A DNA stretch of 64,000 nucleotides from positions 7,316,001 through 7,380,000 of the forward strand of contig CP053153.1 in the NCBI GenBank assembly GCA_014607495.2. The letters are read 5' to 3'. A program made the position numbers and the translations under genes. Source of the DNA: Carposina sasakii (lineage: Eukaryota > Arthropoda > Insecta > Lepidoptera > Carposinidae). Position 1 is the first letter of the stretch; each line of letters opens with the position of its first letter. The notes beneath the pieces are model-generated. The model saw only the letters and a program-made list of their open reading frames with translations. It was not told the DNA's origin and searched no databases. Below, piece by piece: positions 1 through 13,300 of this stretch.

Positions 1-1406
1 AGGTATGTAATTGTAATGGAACTGACTTGTAATATTTCTTAGGTACTTAATTTCGCCTTTTATCATATAGGAAGGTAATATTTTACATAGGATGATGCTT
101 AAGGAACTTACCTTCATTGTTGATACAATCAAGTTCGTAATAATTATAGCAGATAATTAAATAACTTTTAGGCACTTACCATAATGATCTAAGATCTTCT
201 ATTTCTCGTCGTTAAAATTAACAATCCCTATGTTTATTCGTTGACGGATGAAAATCTCTTGTTGTCACTTAAATCAATTATTATCCCACAATGACAACCT
301 TTCCCTTTTGGGTCTCTTTCATTACTAAATTATACAACTACCCTCTTCTTTATTTATATGCTATAAGGGATATGATTGACAAGTATGAACAAAAGCTCCA
401 TTAGCTTTTATAAAAGGTATTCGTTTGCAGCTAACGTATTACAGGATGTTTTTTTGTGGCCACCATTAACGAAGGGTACGTACTCTATACATCAAATAAA
501 GTAAGTTTATGCCAAAGTAAATGCTGGGAAACGATGTAAAAAAAAAATTTTTTATCACTTTTTTGAGCGAAATTTATAGTGTCCAGTGTTTATGCGAGTT
601 TTTTCATAGACAGATATTAATTATTTCTCGTGAAAAAATCTTGTTACACGCGTCAATGTGCATTTATGCAGAAAAACGCAGTCTATTTACTCAACTTTGG
701 ACCCTAATATATTGGAAACCAGACACTTCCCAGGTATGCTTCCATGTAGAAAAATAATCGTGATGATGAGGAGATCCCGTAGTTTTCGAAAACGTTGACG
801 ACCAAAAATCACCCTGTATATTGATGTATACCCACACTTTTCAGACAATTGATTTTTCTTTTATCTTTTAGGTAACTATTGGTTACAGGGGATTAAATTA
901 CTAACTTTGTTTGTGAAAGCTATTTTTATGTTTACCTACTAGTTGAGATTTAGCTACAACTTACACTCTCATACATATCCCTTCTTTCTATTGACCTTTG
1001 GTAGGTCTGTATATAAATAGGTACTTTAACAAAGTTATAATGAAAATGCTTATAACGACACGGTTCTAAAACTTTCAGCATTATATTTGTGGTAAGCAGC
1101 CTAAGCAGCTATATTAAAACTTAAGAAGATATTAATATACTTGAGGTAACTTATATTTCGTGATAAGTATTACGCAGGTACACAAATAAATTACAATTAT
1201 TTCTTTGTATATTCATACAAACGTGATTGATACACCTATCTATTCTGGGATTTTTTATGGCAGACAAGACAGTGCTGTCTGAAAAATATTATCTAACATT
1301 GCCATACAACGTGGCAATGCTGTCGGCATTCTGGGCAATCTCCCGGTGGACGGCAACTTTGTAAATACATTTAATTTCATGTAGGGTAAGTTATCAAACT
1401 TTCTTC
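1..1406. other. Intergenic stretch with one MITE copy
   Basis: I see no coding exon here. The stretch lies downstream of the 3' end of the ZAD zinc-finger gene, which is on the minus strand. Its only recognisable content is an interspersed repeat at 440-818. The rest is AT-rich sequence with short GTAGGTA-type runs. Confidence 0.5.
440..818 (+). repeat. MITE-like repeat, family A, copy 1
   Basis: This ~380-bp element begins TACAGG and ends CACCCTGTA. Two related copies are at 15558-15910 (same strand) and 39763-40159 (opposite strand). Shared landmarks are GAAGGGTACGT near the start, a CCAGACACTTCCC block, and GTTGACGACCAAAAA near the end. The complementary termini and dispersal suggest a non-autonomous DNA transposon. 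No coding frame is conserved among the copies. Confidence 0.6.
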
Positions 1407-1412
1407 TTTATT
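1407..1412 (-). promoter_or_regulatory. Candidate poly(A) signal of the ZAD zinc-finger gene
   Basis: AATAAA on the minus strand, about 266 bases past the stop codon at 1678. It is the first canonical hexamer I see downstream. The assignment rests on position only. Confidence 0.4.
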
Positions 1413-1677
1413 GGCATTCCCGCAGTTTGTGGCAGTAGCAATACTAGCAGTGCTGTGTCGTAGCGTAACGTAACTCACTTGCTTCTGTGTATTTACACAT
1501 ACGCACTTACAGATCTCAAAATCGACATGCAAAGCGGATACCTACTACGGGTTAAATAGTGACATTTATGACACATTACTGCATTACCGTAACGTTAGCG
1601 TATTATGAATTGTGGCCTGCGATAAGAACGATACTGAAATATGCATCACTGCTATTCCGTACCGTCGTCGTTGAATT

Positions 1678-4303
1678 TTAAACATTGGTTATGTCGAACG
1701 GATTTGGTCTAGATGCTATTGCTTTCATAGTTTCTTCTAAAATCCTTGAGGCATACTGTCCTTTGAAAGGATTTTCCCATTGATCGTCCTCTATTAAGCC
1801 ATGGGCTCTTAATGTCAATTTTTCATATATCTCTTTTTCCTTCTTTAAAACTTCTGCGTTCATAACAAAAATGTGTCTCATCTTCAATAGAACACCATGC
1901 TTATTCAAACAGTGCTTATTAAAGTCTCTTTTATTACGATATGTTATTGAGCAAATCTGGAAAATAAAATTTATAGGTACTTATAAGGTACACCTATAAC
2001 TACAAAATAGGGCATTGTTTTAAACTTAAAGGTTTACACTTTGCAAAGGGTAGGTGTCAAATTTGAAGTAAAATCAGATCCGGACCGATCCCTTCACTCG
2101 CAGTGGATAGTGCCTTTTATTGTTTGTTTTTTTTCTTTGCACCTGCACTTACAAATGTGTAAGGCCCCGAATTTGGCGGTGCGCGGGGCGGACGCAGTGG
2201 CGGCGCGCGTACCTATATCTGACCGTTCTCGAAACAAGCGGGTAGCACGCGCTGCTCTGTATTGGCGTGGTGTTGTGTCGGCGAGAAATCTGGTCTTTTT
2301 TCGTTAACATAATATCTGAATAACGGCATACCACATCTTTTTCAAACAAAACTAAATTGCACAACACTATGATCCAAAAGCCAGGGCTGTCACCGCTTGA
2401 TACCAGGTCGTTACTCACTCGTAACCCTCTGGTTCAAAAAGGGCTCCATTTGATAACATGCATATCATCTACCCGCCGCCGCACACTGGTTCCATATTGG
2501 AATATATGGGACATAGGGGTCAAACGCAACAGAAGCGGCAGATTTTTTAAAAGACATTATAATGTGCCTAACATAATACTTTAGTAACTTTTTTGTCTAA
2601 AATCAAGTTTGCACACTCTAAAAAAATGAAAAAATGTCAAGAATCGGTTCCTTAATGATCCAATATAAGTTGTATGTCTAGCACTTTTAAGCAATTTTAG
2701 AAATTTAACATTATGTGTATTTCTCCATACATAAAAATCTTCAACATTTTTTTAGAGTATGAAAACTTGATTTAAGACAAAAAAGTTACGAAAGTGTTAT
2801 GTTAGGCACACTATTATCTGTCTTAAAAAAAAATAATCAGCCGGTTCTGTTGCGTTTGAAATATTCCAATATGGGACCGGTGTGCGACACCGCCCCGCTG
2901 ACGCGCCGCTATTAAATTGGAGTCTTTCACTACCTACCTATGATTTTTATTTATTTATTTACCTCGCATTTATAGGGGCTCTCTTTAGTGTGCGTTCGCA
3001 TATGGATATTTAACATGCTTTTATCGTAGAATGCAACTCCGCAGGTAACGCACACGAATTTTTTTCCAGTCATATGTCTTCGCAAATGAGTTTTCTGTAA
3101 TAAAGATATAATTTGAAGTAGGTACATACTTTAGAAAACGCACAGACAGATAAATAGGATAAGAAAGTGTGTACATATAATATACTTATTATAACGTCAC
3201 ATACTCGTAGTTGGGCTTTGTGGACGTCGCGTCGTGTGGTGGATCGTAAAAAATAAAGTATGTACTAAGTAAGTAATTGAAATTACTATGCATTTAATTT
3301 ATATGCTTTCATGTCGAAGATTCGAACCTACCTACTTATATGATTTTGTTGATCACCATTTTACCACAGTCTATTCTTCTACTAAGTATCTTACTAATAT
3401 TATAAACGAGAAAGTTTTTGGATGGATGTTTGTTACTATTTCACGTAAAAACGGCTAGAGCGATTTTAATAAAATTTGGCATGGAGTTAGCCGACACCCT
3501 GGATAAACACATAGGCTACTTTTATATCCCGGGAAAATATTTTTATCCCGGATAATTTCGACATTTTGTTTTTTCTGCAGTCCACGCGGACGAAGTCGCG
3601 GGCGTTCACTAGTAATAAATATAATGTCTCCGAAGGTATTTCGGTCAAGGCAGCCAATCTCTACGGAGACTAGCCAGGAGCGCAGGAGAAACTATAGTGC
3701 GCAGGTGGGTGCGCAAACATAGATGCACTTTTTATATATTCCGTTACTACTCTTATAGCCTAATGGGGACAGGAGATCAGGCGCAGAACCTACGAGCTGA
3801 GTGACAAGTTTCTAATATATTAGGTACTGTAATCGAGAGCGTGCCACTCCCCACGACTAAACCGTCAGAATAATAATCTCGTCGAAGTTTCGCCTTATGA
3901 ATGTCTCTGTACTCGCTGTCCACCGATAAACTTATTTTTATTTTAGCAACTTATCTTCACAATCCAGTACTACTTCATGACGCTCGAATCGAGTAACTAC
4001 TGATTTGGCATCCCCGTCTCCTGAGCTACTTAACACTATAGAGGTAGGTACATGCAATCTTCATTCATACAATTTTGTCAGTTGACTGACGAGATAGAAA
4101 GAGAAACAAAATAAAAAGTAGGAATATGAGTGGGGCGGGATTTCAGCGTTGTGCGAGGCAAATTGCACCTTACGTTAGTTAACGCGAGACGCCACTACGT
4201 CTTGTCAATTAATAATTAAGAGATCATACATACCGATTTGTAGACGTTCTGGCAACAGTTACATGTGTAGAGTTTGTGCCTGTTAAAATGATCATTCATA
4301 TGC
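1678..4303 (-). CDS. ZAD zinc-finger gene, exons 6-8 (fingers 3-6 and C-terminus)
   Basis: Exon 6 (4303-4234) completes finger 3 and starts finger 4. Exon 7 (3094-2963) finishes finger 4, carries finger 5 (FVCVTCG...HMRTH) and opens finger 6. Exon 8 (1956-1678) closes finger 6 (CEIC...HCLNKH) and adds ~70 residues ending DITNV before TAA. Finger 4, split by the exon 6/7 junction, has only eight residues between its second Cys and first His. I looked for another splice site restoring the four missing residues and found none. The HMTGKKF linker after it is the normal inter-finger type. Confidence 0.85.
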
Positions 4304-7300
4304 CTGAAAGAGATGAACAGTCAGATTATTGGCTTATTTATGAATTTATTTATCACCTATCCTATAGAGTGAAAATAGCTTTGTACTTCAACAAACTAAA
4401 AATATATAAAGAAGATAGACAACAATGTACTACTTTGTATTAATTAATCTGCTGTTTCAGCAATGATACAGTTTTTGGCACGGCGGCGCAAGTCAAACAT
4501 CTAGTTAGACTAGGTATTATACAGGGTGTAACAGAAAGGGTATTTTAAGCGAAATGCTACGAAAATAGCCCACTATAGGGAATACGTCTACAAAATTTCT
4601 GACTGAAAAACGAATATTTAATTTTCCATACAAAAGAAAAACATTATTTCAAATTATGGAAATCGTCTGCCCCTTAAATAATATTCTGAAATACATCCTT
4701 AAACTACTACCAGCCTGGTACACTTACATACAGCTGCTAAGTCAAACCAATGCGCAAGCGAGTGCGGCGAACTTCTGATCGCCTGGTACATCTAGTAGGT
4801 AAGTTTAGTGTCGGCCGTCCGCACTTTGTCGCGCGAGCCGACAGCGCACGGCAGCCTTTGAAGCGTTCATTTTTAATTGGAAGAGGTATTATACAAAATT
4901 AAAAAAAATATATGAATTCACCTACCTTTTACCACAATTCCTAGACAACAATGTACGTAATACACTGGACTGCAATCCAGTTTAAAAAATTTCCACCTAC
5001 ACACTACACACAAAGTCGCCGTCGTTTCGTAATCGTAATAAACTTCTCAAAGTATTCTCTACATCAAAACACTGCAAGTGTCTACAAAGCTGCCTTCTAG
5101 CTATCTTCATGAAAAGTAGGTACGCCGAACCAAATTATGGTTGACGACGACGCCGTGTGTTCGTTCGAAGCATTTCGTTTCTCGTTACCTCCGTCACGGA
5201 GGTAACCACGGAGGCTCCGTGGTTGTCAGTTTATTACACACAGCCTCCTTCTGGATGTGAAACGAATCCATAAACCATTCAATGTCTTTCAGGATAAAGT
5301 AGGTAACTAGGTAGGTATAACTATTGCTCATCATGACAGCAGCATTCCAGCTGCACAACGCACGTTACTATTGTGTTATTTTGTAATCTCTCATCAGTAC
5401 TGACAGTAAGTAAGCAATACACATATCTTCCACCACCATTTATGATGAAAACACCACACTACATACGAGATACCGACCGGCCGACTACACATCAAGGACT
5501 GGCACAAGCAAACGCATGAAATAGCAAAAAAAAAAAACATAAAAATAAAAACCAAAATATCTAACACCACACAAACCACACTATGTCCAATAACTTCTTT
5601 TGTTTATGTGCTTCTAGTACTATTTAATAAGTATGGAATCACTTAGTTAGAAATGATTCGATATCCTATCTGACCTGATTTTCTGATCTGATTGGTATGT
5701 GCCTGTGTATGAATTTATTAACCCAACGCTAATTTGTTATAAAAGTACATTATTAAAGATTCTTCTAGTGGTCCGACGCGTGTGAATTAATTTATAAGTT
5801 GTTTGACGTGTGCAATAAAATTACTCTCCTACGCTCCAGTCGGGTAAAAATAAATACATAACATACCGTAAAAATTCATTACGACGGAACCCCTTTAGAT
5901 TTTTTCCTAAAATAAATGAAAGAGATAGTCGATAATCGATTAAATAATTCATACTATCTACCAGTGAATAGCAAAAGTAGAAGTAGAGTACGTTTTTCCT
6001 GTGATATCCCTACGATGGCGCTAGTTACTTAGGACTACATTATTTCAATTAAATCAGGCGCGGAAGTTATTTTATAAAATGGAAACAACTTAATATGATC
6101 GTGTGATCTCACGATTACCGTGAATTACTTTCAGTCGAGTAAGAGATTTAACGTAGGTTCCTACTGCTTTAATGTCAAAATGGTTTTAGTGAATACTGTC
6201 ACATTTCGAAGTATTTATTATGCCAGTTAGCAAATGTCGGTCCCCATCAGGGATTTGGTATCTCCTCTTAGGATGGATTCCAAGCTCTGAACAAGAAATT
6301 GAAACATGAAAAAATGACAGCCTCCCCCCCTTGTTTTCCCACAAGGGATCCCTTACACAGCAAAAAAATACCCTATAATGTAAGTAAAGACGTTGAAAAA
6401 GGCATAAATATAATATTATCATGAAAAACTTGGATTCGTTTTGAAAATGTTTACATATTTAATAGAGTAATGAAATGTATTTAATGTAATTTGTATTATA
6501 AATAAAGTGTACATAATATAGTAAAACAAACCTTCGCGGTAGCAAAAAATCTGTATTTTAAGGAATGTTCTGTTGCTATGTAATGGTATCCCTGGGTAGC
6601 ACATGACAATTTTGTCAAATCATGTCAAGTCGATTTGTTTGAATCGCTTCGCATATTTGTGTGGACTAAATAAGATATTTTGGTGGTATTGTAATAAATA
6701 CAGTAGTGAAATGTATTGTTCGTGGTTGCAGAAGCGAGTGGCATCCAGGATCCAACTTATTATATCACTCGTAAGTACAAAATTGAATTTCCAAACTATG
6801 GCCCTAGGCAAAAACTTAAACGGCAAATTTTTGCCAATATTCACTCTTGCTTTTTTAAATATTTGTCACAAAACTTTATTTAGTTAGTTGCTTATCCTCA
6901 TAATCCCAATATTTGCTTCTGAAGCTACTTTTTAAACATTTTCTGTGTATTGTATATTTTTGAGTAGGGTGCACATACTTTTCCATAACAAGAGACCGAC
7001 CCTACAATGAATTTATTTTGAAATGTTATACTTTTTATTATCATATATAACATTATAAATGTGAAAGTAACTCTGTCTGTCTCGCTTTTATGCCTACTGC
7101 CGCCATTTACTGAGCGGATTAATTTTAGTGATAATTTTCTCTGCGTAGCTTTAGGTGGACCCAGAAAAGGTTTAAACGCCTAGCTTGGTGGCGCCTGTCA
7201 CTGTAACATTTTGTAATCACTAGTTAGTATAGGTGCTAAAATTTAAATTTTCAGATAATCAAGGAAACCCACGTATGGATTATAGTAACGTTACAGCTAC

Positions 7301-10300
7301 CGAAATATTATATCACTGGATCAATTACTGGCAGATAGAGCACAAAACATTTGTCGTTCATTACAAAAACATTTATCGTTCTTATGCTCAGCTTCAAAGA
7401 ACGATGGAAAAACTTGTGCAAATAAAATAAAAGATATTTAATGGTTATTTATTTAATAGTTGTTAAATCCCTTTAATCTAAATAAGACACTAAAGCACTT
7501 AAAACAACGTTTCTTATTTGTACGTATGCAATAGTGGTACGAAATATAAGTATTCATAATTATGTACTCGTAAATATACCAATTTACATTCCAGGTCTTT
7601 AGGATCACGGACAATATCACAATGGCTAAGACCATCCTTTTTATTTTGTAAATGTGTAATGTAAATTGTGCAAATTTTATGTTACCTATTTTTAGGCCAA
7701 TACAAATTCCATTGGGTTCTCTGCAATTATTCCTACTTTTCTTTAGAAACGGATAATCTAATCTTTACTTATTAATTATTATGTATCCACCATAAAAATT
7801 AGCTGTTTAAAAGAACTCAGTTGACCTTCAAAAATGCAAGCATTACATTGATTCACGTTTATGCTACTTAGCAATACTAGGCATTTCCTTACTAGTTAAA
7901 AGTGCTATTAAATAACGAAGGGCACTAAAACAGCCTAAAGCTGTAGAATGGAATTACGCTGCATTATAATAGCACAAGTTTATGCTATTATGCAGCATTA
8001 GGCATTATCTTACTATTTAAAAATGCTATTATAGACCCTTAGACATAAAAAACAGCTAAAAGCTGTATGGCATTTACATGACATATTGGTTTATGTTTAT
8101 GTTACTAAACAGCATTGAGCATTTATATCCTACTTAAAAATGCAATTGTAGAGCCAAATGTACTAAAAACAGCTGAAAGCTGCAAAGCTGCTTTGTGTAT
8201 TGATGCACTAAAACTACAGGCATTACAAAATCATTTTGATATGCCATTATCCACCCCTTATAAAGTGTAAAGCATCATAATGGTTTCAGAATGCTCATAT
8301 AAAGCATCAAGATGCTCGGTAAACTCATATAAGAGTTTCTACGAACCTTAAGTTCTACATAAGTTAATTATCCGTTTGTTAAAATGCTTCCTGTGTTACT
8401 TGGGTTGTTCGTGGTAGAAATGTCATTGAATGAAATGTCCATTAAAATTAAATTGTGAGTACACTCTAATTTTTCCCCGTCTAGTTTTTCAAGGTCAAAT
8501 TGGTCAAATTTTCGGGAGGCAGTTTTTAGTAAGAAGCGCTGTTTCCAGCTTGTATACATTTCTATGGTCCCCATAGAATCTGTAGTGACATAAATGTAGT
8601 AATCATAATAGTTGTACTATCAGCTACGAGATGGAGTTTAGCAAAATAGTAAAAGAACCCGGTAAAAGAACTAATGTGACTTAATGATAAATAAAAAAAA
8701 ACTGTGCCTAGTCAACCTAACCAGCTACAACCTATGTTTACTTTGGTAAAAATTGGTACAGAAAATATTATACTCGTGAGCCGTAACCCCCTTGTCGCCC
8801 CGCTCCGTGCGCACCGTACTATGTATGGTTTTTGAAGGTATTTCCCTGCTCTGTAATTTACCTAATGGCATCCCTACCCATATGGGTGCAAAGTTCTCAA
8901 CAATAGAAATTAGATGATCAAGATGTTGCGAAAGATAGCATCTAATTTATCCTTTACATAGGCTATTTATCCTTTAGATAGGCTATTTGACCATTGAAAA
9001 AATCTGCCCTGTCATAAATACACACCAGAATTACATAAAGGAGTAATTTAAATTAAAAAATTCTGTTTGGAAATAACGAAAACGGAACTCTAATTTTAGT
9101 GAATACTAAAGGCATAAAACTTTGCTACTCGATAACAGATGGCAGCACGGAATATTATGATTTGTTGTCTTTTTATTCTCTTTCTTCTAAAGCCAAAGAT
9201 TAAATAGAAATGCGTTACTCGTTTTATTTCAAAGTCGAAATAATACGAAAGAACGACGTTTAGGTTTTTTATTAGGCACATTTTTGTGTTTTACTATCAT
9301 CCTGAAGAGTCTGCTACTCAATAGTAGTAGTCTTAGGTAGTAGAAAAGAAAAAAGTTACTTATATCTTACAAAACGAGTGTATTAATGTTTACTATCACT
9401 GCTTCTTAGAAATTTAAATTTCTATCTTAAAGAAACGTGGTATAGGGGATACGGAAACATGAGTGAAGTAAGGAGTTACATCCGTGAATAATTAACATGT
9501 AACTTGTTGTGTGCTGAACAATTAGGTAAGTGTATTTGCAAATAGGTAAGTGTCAAGTCTTTTAGAATTTAATCTATGATACCAGGCAAACAGAGGCAAT
9601 TTTGACCTACATCCTTGGGTCATTCACATTATCAGCTGTTTTAAGGCGAAGTTGCGTATGATTTTTTACAAAACTGTTTTTACCCCTAGCTCCTAAGAAA
9701 ATTATTCTACAAAGCTAAGACTTCTGTGAAAGCTTAGTAAGTACCTACTCTATCGACTGGTTCTCGCTTAAAATACCCTATCTGTTACACCCTGTATATA
9801 GCGGCCGCACACAGCAGGTAGATAGCGGTACCTACTAGTGATGTTCCGCCCCCTTATTACCTAACTAGCAAATTCACTATGGGTGCGCCCACCACCGGGC
9901 CCTACACCCTCCACTGACCCTCGGATCTGATAACTCATAATTGCGACAACAGGCACTTGCACTAACTACAATCGCCATGAGAAACCAGACCCGAGCATCT
10001 AGCATGCAAGACGATACATTGCACCATTCCGAAATCAAAAACTAGATAAAACTAGCAAAAGCAAAGCGATTGCAAAAATTGTACAAAAATCGCTTATTGC
10101 TTGTCAAATTCGTATCAAGTAAAATGAATTTCAAAGAAACTTTGACATTTCAAGGCTATTTCAAGGCAATTCTCGCTATCGCTTTGCTTCAGCTTTGCTA
10201 TAGCAAATTAGGTAATCAGGGGGCCGGATATCGTAATCCCTGTCCGTATTCGTTTCTTTTCTTGCGGATATTTAACCTTATTAATTTTCAATTAATAGAA

Positions 10301-13300
10301 TGGAATTATATATTTAGGCAGATTGATTATTTAATATTTCAAAATAATATAAATTTACACCAAAAAACTTAGGTAACATTATTTTATTTTATCTTTTTAC
10401 CACAACCGTACACACGTTTTCTACGCGGCCCATTGTTACAATAACTAAACCATAAACAGAACATAACAAATCACTAGCGAAATACTAAAACCTGTCATTC
10501 GTTGCCGAGGGCGTGACGTCATCGTATAGTTGCAAGTAGGCCTAACATGCGCAGCAACGAGATGACATAAGGTCGATAAAATTCGACTTGTCGATTTGTA
10601 GCTAACAGGGCAGGCGCGACTGAGTAAGGAAATAAAGATGCGCCCCCTTATACCTAAGTAACAAAAGCAATGCGATAACGAAAATTTGACAAAATTCGCT
10701 GCTTGCTTGTCTAACTCATTTTAAATAAAATGAATATCAAAGGAATTTTGACATTTCAACACGAATATTGATCAATTTTTGATATCGCATTGTTTCTGCT
10801 TTTTTTTTCATAATTCGTAATCAGCCTGCCGTACCTATCCGTGGATCTTGACACCAAATATCCGTATCTGCGGATATACATTTATAACGATCCGGTACAT
10901 CACTAAAGTACCACCTAAAGTTGCTTTATACATGGTGTGTGTGACAGCCAGGCAAATACTGAAATGCTGAACAAGTACCATTCTGTTGAGTTATATGACA
11001 TGGAATGCAGAGGTCGTGGGTTCGATTCCCACCCGGGTGAGGAATTTTTTCCATTTCTTTATTAATAATTTTATAATATATAATATCTTGACTAAGATAA
11101 ATTTATAAAAACACTTCTCCATTAATATAATCCGTTAGGATATGGTTGATCGTTTCATCTTTAAACATTGTGCTGAGGGATTCAGCTTTGTTTGCCGAGA
11201 TTTGGCTAGTGTATAGCTATCGGGATGAAAAATAACGTTGCCAATATGTAATTTAGAAAAGAGATGGTAAAATTCGTCATCCGAGTAATTGACCCGGTGG
11301 CTCAGTGGTTAGAGCACTGACACGCGGAATGCAGAGGTCGTGGGTTCGATTCCCACCCGGGTGAGGAATTTTTTCCATTTATTTATTAATAATTTTATAT
11401 TATACGACAGTGTTATTACTCGCAGGAAATGCATTTTTAATTTGAATCATGTGAGTAAAATTAGTTAAATGGGCTTATTGATTGTAGTGTGATACATTGC
11501 TGTTTTTTAGATCACTTGTGATTCTACATTAGGGTTGATCAGTTATTTGGACTTTTTTTAAATTATCTATTGGTTAAAATTTTGTTTTTATGCCATTATT
11601 TAAGGCCTAATTAATTAAACGAACTACACAATTTTTTCCCTGAATAAATAAAAAAATGTCGGTAAATTTTGGAACTTTCCTGCGAAAATTTTCTGTGGTT
11701 TTCGCCTCAGAATCATGGTCTGAATTCATCATATCAATATTTGCCTGGCTGTCACAAACACCCTGTATAGGACTTCGACCAAAAAGATCCCTTAGGTTCA
11801 TTTCATAGTATAAAAAAATACTATACCTACATACATGAAAAATTATTATTTAGAGGGCTCTCCATAAGTAATCTAATCTTCTAATATATAAAATTCTCGT
11901 GTCACGGTGTTTGAAGTTAAACTCCTCCGAAACGGCTCGACCGATTTTCGTAAATCTTAGCATGCATATCGGTTAGGGTGGAGAATCGGACAACATCCAT
12001 TTTTCTTCCCCCTAAATGTTAAGGGTAGTCCACCCCTAAATTTTTTTAAAAATTTTTTTGACAAAATTTTTTGTTTTTATTTTTTTATGTTATGATACAG
12101 CATACAAAAATACATACAACCATGAATTTTCACCCCTCTAGGATCAACCCCTTTTACATGGCAAAACAACGTTTGCCGGGTCAGCTAGTCTTTATAGGTA
12201 TAAAAATCTTCTGTTCATGTGTTTGTAATGGATTTCCTTCGACTTTGACATCAAAATCGAACCGATTTTGATGAAATTTTGTCTGTGTATTTAAGTGGGT
12301 TTGAGAATGGTTTAGACTTATGATTCGGTCAACGACATTTTGTTTTCTCTGCAGTCCACGCAGCCGATGAATTTTGTCTGTATATTTAAGTGGGTTCGAG
12401 AATGGTTTAGACTTACGATTCGGTCAAAGACATTTTGTTTTCTCTGCAGTCCACGCAGACGGAGTCCAAAAACATTATTTAATTGACCGAATTGTGAAGC
12501 TCAACCATCCTCGAACCCACTTGAACATACACACAAAATTTCATCAAAATTGGTCCAGCCGTTTAGAAGGAGTTCAATTAAAACCACACGAAAAGAAGAT
12601 TTATATTGTTTTTTATGTTAGAACTTTTTACATAGGATCCGGCAGATTGCGGTGTAGTCGCTGTGTCGAATATTCAAAAATATACTTTAGTTTCAGTTAC
12701 GCCCTGTAGATGGTTGTTATATCTCAGAAATGTTTCCTTTTCCTTACATAAATAAATCTTCTATTCTGGCGTTTGTAATGGATTTCCTTCTAAACTACTG
12801 GACCGATTTTGATGAAACTTTTTGTGTGTATTCAAGTAAGTTCGAGAATGGTTTAGATGCATAATTCGGTCAACTAAATAATGTTTTTGGACTTCGTCCG
12901 CGTGGACTGCTGAAAAAACAAAATGACTGACCGAATTGTGAATTATAACTATCCTCGAACCCACTTGAATACATGAAAAAAAAATCATCAAAATCGGTCT
13001 AGCTGTTTTGAAGGAGTTCAATTACAAACACACGAATAGAAGATTTATATTGTTGTTAATGTTAGTTGGAACCTTTTACATAGGATCCGGCAGAGTGCGC
13101 TGCAGTCGCTGTGTCGTATATTTACAAGGATACATATTTTAGTTTCAGTTACGCCCGGTAGATGGTTGTTATATCACGGAAATGTTTCCTTTTCTTTATC
13201 TTGATATATTTAGATGAAACGGAATGGATGGACCGGTTTAGATGGAATTTTTTGTGTGTGTTCAAGTGGGTTCGAGAAAAGTTTAGATTTACAATTTGGT

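Noticed and set aside
11291..11364. Functional tRNA gene
   Set aside because: A and B boxes and the T arm are good, but the anticodon stem does not pair properly, the first acceptor pair is mismatched, and the sequence lies in a dispersed element with a repeated 3' half.
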